DNA of 17,368 nucleotides. Source: Paracoccaceae bacterium (GTDB lineage Bacteria; Pseudomonadota; Alphaproteobacteria; Rhodobacterales; Rhodobacteraceae). The notes beneath the pieces are model-generated. The model had not been told where the DNA came from, did not search any database, and saw nothing but the letters and a program-made list of their open reading frames with translations. Positions 14,602-17,368 of the stretch are shown here, piece after piece. A program made the position numbers and the translations under genes. Each line of letters begins with the position of its first letter. Position 1 is the first letter of the stretch. Location: the NCBI GenBank assembly GCA_007129775.1, contig SKUV01000304.1, positions 1 through 17,368 of the forward strand, given 5' to 3'.

Positions 14602-15921
14602 TCAGGCGCGGCCGCGCAGCATGGCGTTGTAGGTGGCCTTGAGCGCGACCTCCTTCATCAGCCACGAAATCCACAATTCCTCCAGCGGCGCGATGACGCC
14701 GGGGAAAGAGGGTGTCAGGTTGTCCTGATAGTCGAACTCCACCAGCATCGCCCGCCCGACCCGGGTGATCAGCGGGCAGGAAGTATAGCCGTTGTAGCGG
14801 CGCTGACCTTCGCTGCCGGCAATCTCCGACACGATCTGATCCTCGACCACGGGAATGTGGAACTTCACGCTGGCCGCGGTCTTGCCCTTGGGCACGCCGT
14901 TGATATCGCCGATGCCGAAGACATTGGGATAGCGGGCATGGCGCAGGGTGCCCATATCCACCTCGATCCAGCCCTGATCGGTCCAGCGGTCGGCCCAGCT
15001 CAGGCCCGAGTCGCGCACCACCTGCGGCGCCCGCTGGGGGGGAACGATATTGATGAAATCCCAGCGGTCGGTGACCTCTCCATCGGGGGTGGTGTAGGTC
15101 GCGGTCTTCGCGCCCAGATCGATGCCCTTCAAGACATGGCTGTAGCGATAGGTGATGTTGCGCTCGTCCATGATCTGGCGCACCCGGTGGTGGATGACCG
15201 GCACGCCGAACAGGTTGGGCGCCTGCGCGTTGTAGAAGAACTCGCATTTGCCACGGGTGCCGCGCGTGGTGGCCATATCCTCGGCCAGCAGGCAGATCTT
15301 GACCGGGGCGCCGGCGCATTTCATCTCGGTGGCCGGGCGGCCGAACATGCCGACACCGCCCTCGTCAAGGAACTTGTCCATCGCCCGCCAGCTGGTTTCG
15401 GCCAACTCGGGGCTGGCGTAATGGGCGGAAATGCCGTTTTGCGGGCCGACCATGGACAGATCGAACCCCTCGACCGCCTCCCAGTCGAGCACGAGGCCGG
15501 TGGAGACGATCAGGTAGTCATATTCCAGCCGCGTGCCGCCGGTGGTGGTGACGGCCTGCGCCTCGGGGTCGATCTCGGCGGCGTATTCCTGCACCCAGCG
15601 CGCGCCCCGCGGCAGCCAGTCGCCAGTGCCCGAAACCGCATAATTCGCCGAACGCAGCCCCGCCGCGATCAGCGTGAAACCGGGCTGATACCAATGCTGT
15701 GCGCGCCCGTCCACGAGCGTGATCTCGGCCCCCTCCAGCCGTTCCGACAGACGGTTGGCGATCGCCGCACCGCCGGCCCCGGCCCCCAGGATGACGATGC
15801 GCGCACGGGTCCGCACCGCGCGGGCCGACAGCGCCGAGGCTCCGGCCGCCAGCGCAGCCCCCCCCGCCGCAAGCCCCAGAAACCCACGACGCGTGGCGTC
15901 GGGCAGATTGAATTCAGACAT
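14602..15921 (-). CDS. Tat-exported sulfide:quinone oxidoreductase-like flavoprotein
   Basis: A 439-residue FAD protein. A twin-arginine signal (T-R11-R12-G-F-L-G plus an alanine-rich stretch to about residue 35) predicts folded export to the periplasm. The FAD motif GAGAGG is at 46-51 and a second FAD contact is in 'NVFGIGDING' (333-342). Two cysteines lie in SQR-like contexts: Cys202 in 'EMKCAGAPVKI' and Cys382 in 'GYTSCPLITRVGR'. These match type II/mitochondrial-type SQR, in which a cysteine pair handles sulfide sulfur. ATG 15921 is chosen because AGGAGG lies seven bases upstream; an alternative ATG at 15942 has none. Flavocytochrome c sulfide dehydrogenase is the other Tat-exported relative, but no cytochrome subunit is adjacent. 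Probable role: periplasmic oxidation of sulfide or a persulfide. Confidence 0.85.
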   Translation of the reverse strand: MSEFNLPDATRRGFLGLAAGGAALAAGASALSARAVRTRARIVILGAGAGGAAIANRLSERLEGAEITLVDGRAQHWYQPGFTLIAAGLRSANYAVSGTGDWLPRGARWVQEYAAEIDPEAQAVTTTGGTRLEYDYLIVSTGLVLDWEAVEGFDLSMVGPQNGISAHYASPELAETSWRAMDKFLDEGGVGMFGRPATEMKCAGAPVKICLLAEDMATTRGTRGKCEFFYNAQAPNLFGVPVIHHRVRQIMDERNITYRYSHVLKGIDLGAKTATYTTPDGEVTDRWDFINIVPPQRAPQVVRDSGLSWADRWTDQGWIEVDMGTLRHARYPNVFGIGDINGVPKGKTAASVKFHIPVVEDQIVSEIAGSEGQRRYNGYTSCPLITRVGRAMLVEFDYQDNLTPSFPGVIAPLEELWISWLMKEVALKATYNAMLRGRA

Positions 15922-15944
15922 GGCGGCTCCTCCTGGCAACATAT

Positions 15945-15968
15945 CGCATTACGTGCATGCGAACGCAT
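15945..15968. promoter_or_regulatory. Three CGCAT/ATGCG half-sites, candidate Rrf2 operator
   Basis: CGCAT (15945-15949), ATGCG (15957-15961) and CGCAT (15964-15968) give two overlapping inverted repeats, with spacings of seven and two bases. They lie between the FNR box and the flavoprotein start, over the predicted promoter core. The divergent Rrf2 regulator is the obvious candidate to bind, as a repressor. The site does not match the classical NsrR consensus that I know. Confidence 0.45.
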
Positions 15969-15976
15969 ACAGCCTC

Positions 15977-15992
15977 TTTGATCCAGATCAAA
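15977..15992. promoter_or_regulatory. FNR/FnrL box, TTTGAT-CCAG-ATCAAA
   Basis: A perfect 16-bp palindrome containing TTGAT-N4-ATCAA, the consensus of FNR/FnrL-type oxygen-responsive activators. Its centre is 63 bp upstream of the flavoprotein ATG (15921). On the minus strand CGTAAT (15953-15948) resembles a -10 hexamer. A start near 15941-15943 would put the box at about -42, the class II activation position. It could also serve the rrf2 gene 125 bp away on the other side. Confidence 0.85.
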
Positions 15993-16109
15993 TATATATT
16001 CACGAATTGCGATTTTTTTCTCGAAATCCTCCGTGTTGATCCGTGTCAAGGCGCGCGCCGGGGCAAACAGGTATCGAGAGCATGTGATTTCGGAGGATCG
16101 GAGACCCCC

Positions 16110-16604
16110 ATGCGTCTGACCACGCGCACCAGCCTAGCCCTGCGCACACTGATGTTCTGTGCCGTCAACGACGGCCGTATCGTCCGCAAGCAGGAGGTCG
16201 CCGAAGGCTGCAATGTCTCGGAAAATCACCTCGCACAGGTAATCAACGGGCTCGGCCATGCGGGATTCGTCACCACCCTGCGCGGGCGCAAGGGCGGGTT
16301 GAAGCTCGCCCGGCCCATGGACAAGATCGGCGTGGGCGAGGTTGCGCGTGCCTTCGAGGGTCAGGTGCCGCTGGCCGAATGCTTCGTCAGCAACCGCAAC
16401 ACCTGCCCGCTGGAACCCGCCTGCCGGCTGCGTCATGCGCTGGCCGCTGCGGTGGAGGCTTTCTATGCCTCGCTCGACCGGCTGACCATCGCCGATCTGG
16501 TCTGCCACAACGACAGGCTGCACGCGATACTGGAGCTGCCCGGCGCGCCGGCGCGGCCGCTCTGCGCCGGGGCAACGCCGGAACGGGCCGAAGCACAGGC
16601 CTGA
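16110..16604 (+). CDS. Rrf2-family Fe-S transcriptional regulator, NsrR-like
   Basis: A 164-residue regulator with an N-terminal winged helix ('VSENHLAQVINGLGHAGFV', 36-54, and 'RGRKGGLKLARP', 58-69). The cluster-binding loop has Cys91, Cys99 and Cys105 in 'AECFVSNRNTCPLEPACRL', followed by the long dimer helix and 'LTIADLV'. This loop is characteristic of NsrR-type Rrf2 proteins that sense NO or redox state. Oddity: NsrR has Asp8 as a fourth cluster ligand, but here residue 8 is Ser ('RLTTRTSLALR'). ATG 16110 is chosen with GGAG six bases upstream; the longer frame upstream is not Rrf2-like. It is divergent from the SQR-like gene and probably controls it and itself. Confidence 0.88.
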   Translation: MRLTTRTSLALRTLMFCAVNDGRIVRKQEVAEGCNVSENHLAQVINGLGHAGFVTTLRGRKGGLKLARPMDKIGVGEVARAFEGQVPLAECFVSNRNTCPLEPACRLRHALAAAVEAFYASLDRLTIADLVCHNDRLHAILELPGAPARPLCAGATPERAEAQA

Positions 16605-16682
16605 AGGCGCAGGTCCAGCCGAAAGTTCCGGGCGCAGGGCTCGCGGAAACGGGCGGCCGCGGGCGAATGGATTGCCCGGGGC

Positions 16683-17264
16683 TCAGCGTGTCAGGATCAG
16701 CCGGTTACGCTCGATCTCGATCCGGTCGAACCGGGACAGATACGCCATGCCCAGAAGCGAGGTATCGAGCGCGCCCTCGTTGACCCATGCATTGACCCCG
16801 CGATCCACGATCTCGCCAAGGCGCACCTCGTCGAGCCGGACCCGGGCAGTACGCACGGTACCGTTCGCGGTGCGCGCGATCCCGGTGTAGCGCAAGGCGT
16901 CCATATCGATGCCCACCCGCCCCGCATCGGCTTGCGACAGCACGACTTCGGTGGCGCCGGTATCGACGATGAAACGCACATCGGTGCCGTTCAGCGCCAG
17001 CGTCAGGTAATAGTGGCCGTCCGGGCCGCGCGGCACCTCGACACGGGCGCCGTCCATGCTGACGCTTTGCTGCGGCATGACCCCGTCGCGCACGCCGTCC
17101 CACAGGCCATAGGCCGCAACGACCCCGATGAAGATCAGGCCCCACAGAACGGCGGCCCGGGCGAGGCTGCCCAGAGTGTTGCGGTTCGACAGGATCAGAT
17201 AGGCCAGCAGCACCGTGCCCAGAAGGCCCAGATACATCAGCCGGCCGATGTCGTGCTCGCTCAT
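16683..17264 (-). CDS. Membrane-anchored retropepsin-like aspartic protease (TIGR02281-type)
   Basis: A 193-residue protein with two N-terminal membrane helices (about 8-26 and 36-55) and a periplasmic retropepsin-like domain. The single catalytic motif is 'FIVDTGATEVVLS', with Asp101-Thr-Gly-Ala. 'LLGMAYLSRFDRIEIERNRLIL' spread over 170-191 is the conserved C-terminal strand pair. One DTG motif means it must dimerise to be active. ATG 17264 is preferred over the longer reading because GGGAG lies upstream and the helix then sits at the N-terminus. Such proteins are common in alphaproteobacteria; substrates are not known. It is convergent with rrf2 and appears unrelated to the sulfide module. 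Confidence 0.85.
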   Translation of the reverse strand: MSEHDIGRLMYLGLLGTVLLAYLILSNRNTLGSLARAAVLWGLIFIGVVAAYGLWDGVRDGVMPQQSVSMDGARVEVPRGPDGHYYLTLALNGTDVRFIVDTGATEVVLSQADAGRVGIDMDALRYTGIARTANGTVRTARVRLDEVRLGEIVDRGVNAWVNEGALDTSLLGMAYLSRFDRIEIERNRLILTR

Positions 17265-17327
17265 TCGCGGCTCCCTTCGGGCCAAAGGTAGGGCGTCCGC
17301 CATCCGATGTCATCTGCCGCGCGTCGC

Positions 17328-17368
17328 TCAAGGCGCTGCGCCGCGCTGTCCGTCGATCACGAAGAAGA
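17328..17368 (-). CDS. Possible C-terminal end of another gene (partial)
   Basis: Reading leftwards from the right edge, the last codons give Phe-Phe-Val-Ile-Asp-Gly-Gln-Arg-Gly-Ala-Ala-Pro and then TGA (17330-17328). The composition looks like a real protein end and the position, 63 bp upstream of the protease start on the same strand, is sensible. Twelve residues cannot identify a family, and it may be chance. Confidence 0.3.
   Translation of the reverse strand, partial: FFVIDGQRGAAP

Noticed and set aside
1..17368. CRISPR arrays, tRNA or rRNA genes, insertion sequences, attachment sites
   Set aside because: No regularly spaced repeats, no cloverleaf-like sequence, no transposase or integrase and no terminal inverted repeats were seen by eye.

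Overview
The window looks like the chromosome of a high-GC alphaproteobacterium, most probably Rhodobacterales. The evidence is the codon usage, a perfect TTGAT-N4-ATCAA FnrL-type box, a membrane-anchored retropepsin-like protease, a small DUF5368-like membrane protein and chains of start/stop-overlapping catabolic genes. I see no rRNA, tRNA, CRISPR array, transposase or phage gene.

Region 1 (1-3556, minus strand) is an uptake and oxidation operon, in transcription order: TauD/TfdA-type Fe(II)/2-oxoglutarate dioxygenase, a DUF2848 protein coupled to it by ATGA, a family-5 ABC substrate-binding protein, a strong intercistronic hairpin, and the first 17 codons of a DppB-type permease that runs off the left edge. 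The substrate is unknown.

Region 2 (3917-12502) is the centre of interest. It is a compact divergent cassette read outwards from one 159-bp promoter region (6717-6875). Leftwards run a HutC/UTRA-type GntR regulator, a LeuC-like and a LeuD-like hydratase. Rightwards run an NTF2-fold protein, HyuB, HyuA, an isochorismatase-fold hydrolase and an isocitrate lyase/PEP mutase-family lyase. Every junction inside each arm is an ATGA or TGATG overlap. The inferred chemistry is ATP-dependent opening of a cyclic imide, lactam or hydantoin, then hydrolysis, hydration of an unsaturated dicarboxylate and retro-aldol cleavage to a 2-oxoacid plus a carboxylic acid. No leuA or leuB is present, so leucine synthesis is unlikely to be the job. 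The isochorismatase-fold protein has Gly where amidases of the fold have the Cys nucleophile, and LeuD has SSREA instead of SSREH.

Region 3 (12503-14234) is a gene graveyard. It holds an FAD-binding N-terminal scrap, a LysR effector domain without its DNA-binding domain, a tripartite-transporter TctC/Bug fragment broken by a three-copy 10-bp tandem repeat, and a frameshifted amidohydrolase N-terminus. The LysR and TctC pieces face away from each other and meet directly, as if one deletion removed both N-termini and the promoter between them.

Region 4 (14235-16604) holds a Tat-exported sulfide:quinone-oxidoreductase-like flavoprotein with a small membrane protein behind it, divergent from an NsrR-like Rrf2 regulator. 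The shared intergenic region has a perfect FNR box and three CGCAT/ATGCG half-sites laid out as an activator and repressor pair over a promoter. Region 5 (16683-17368) has a membrane-anchored aspartic protease and the probable last codons of another minus-strand gene.
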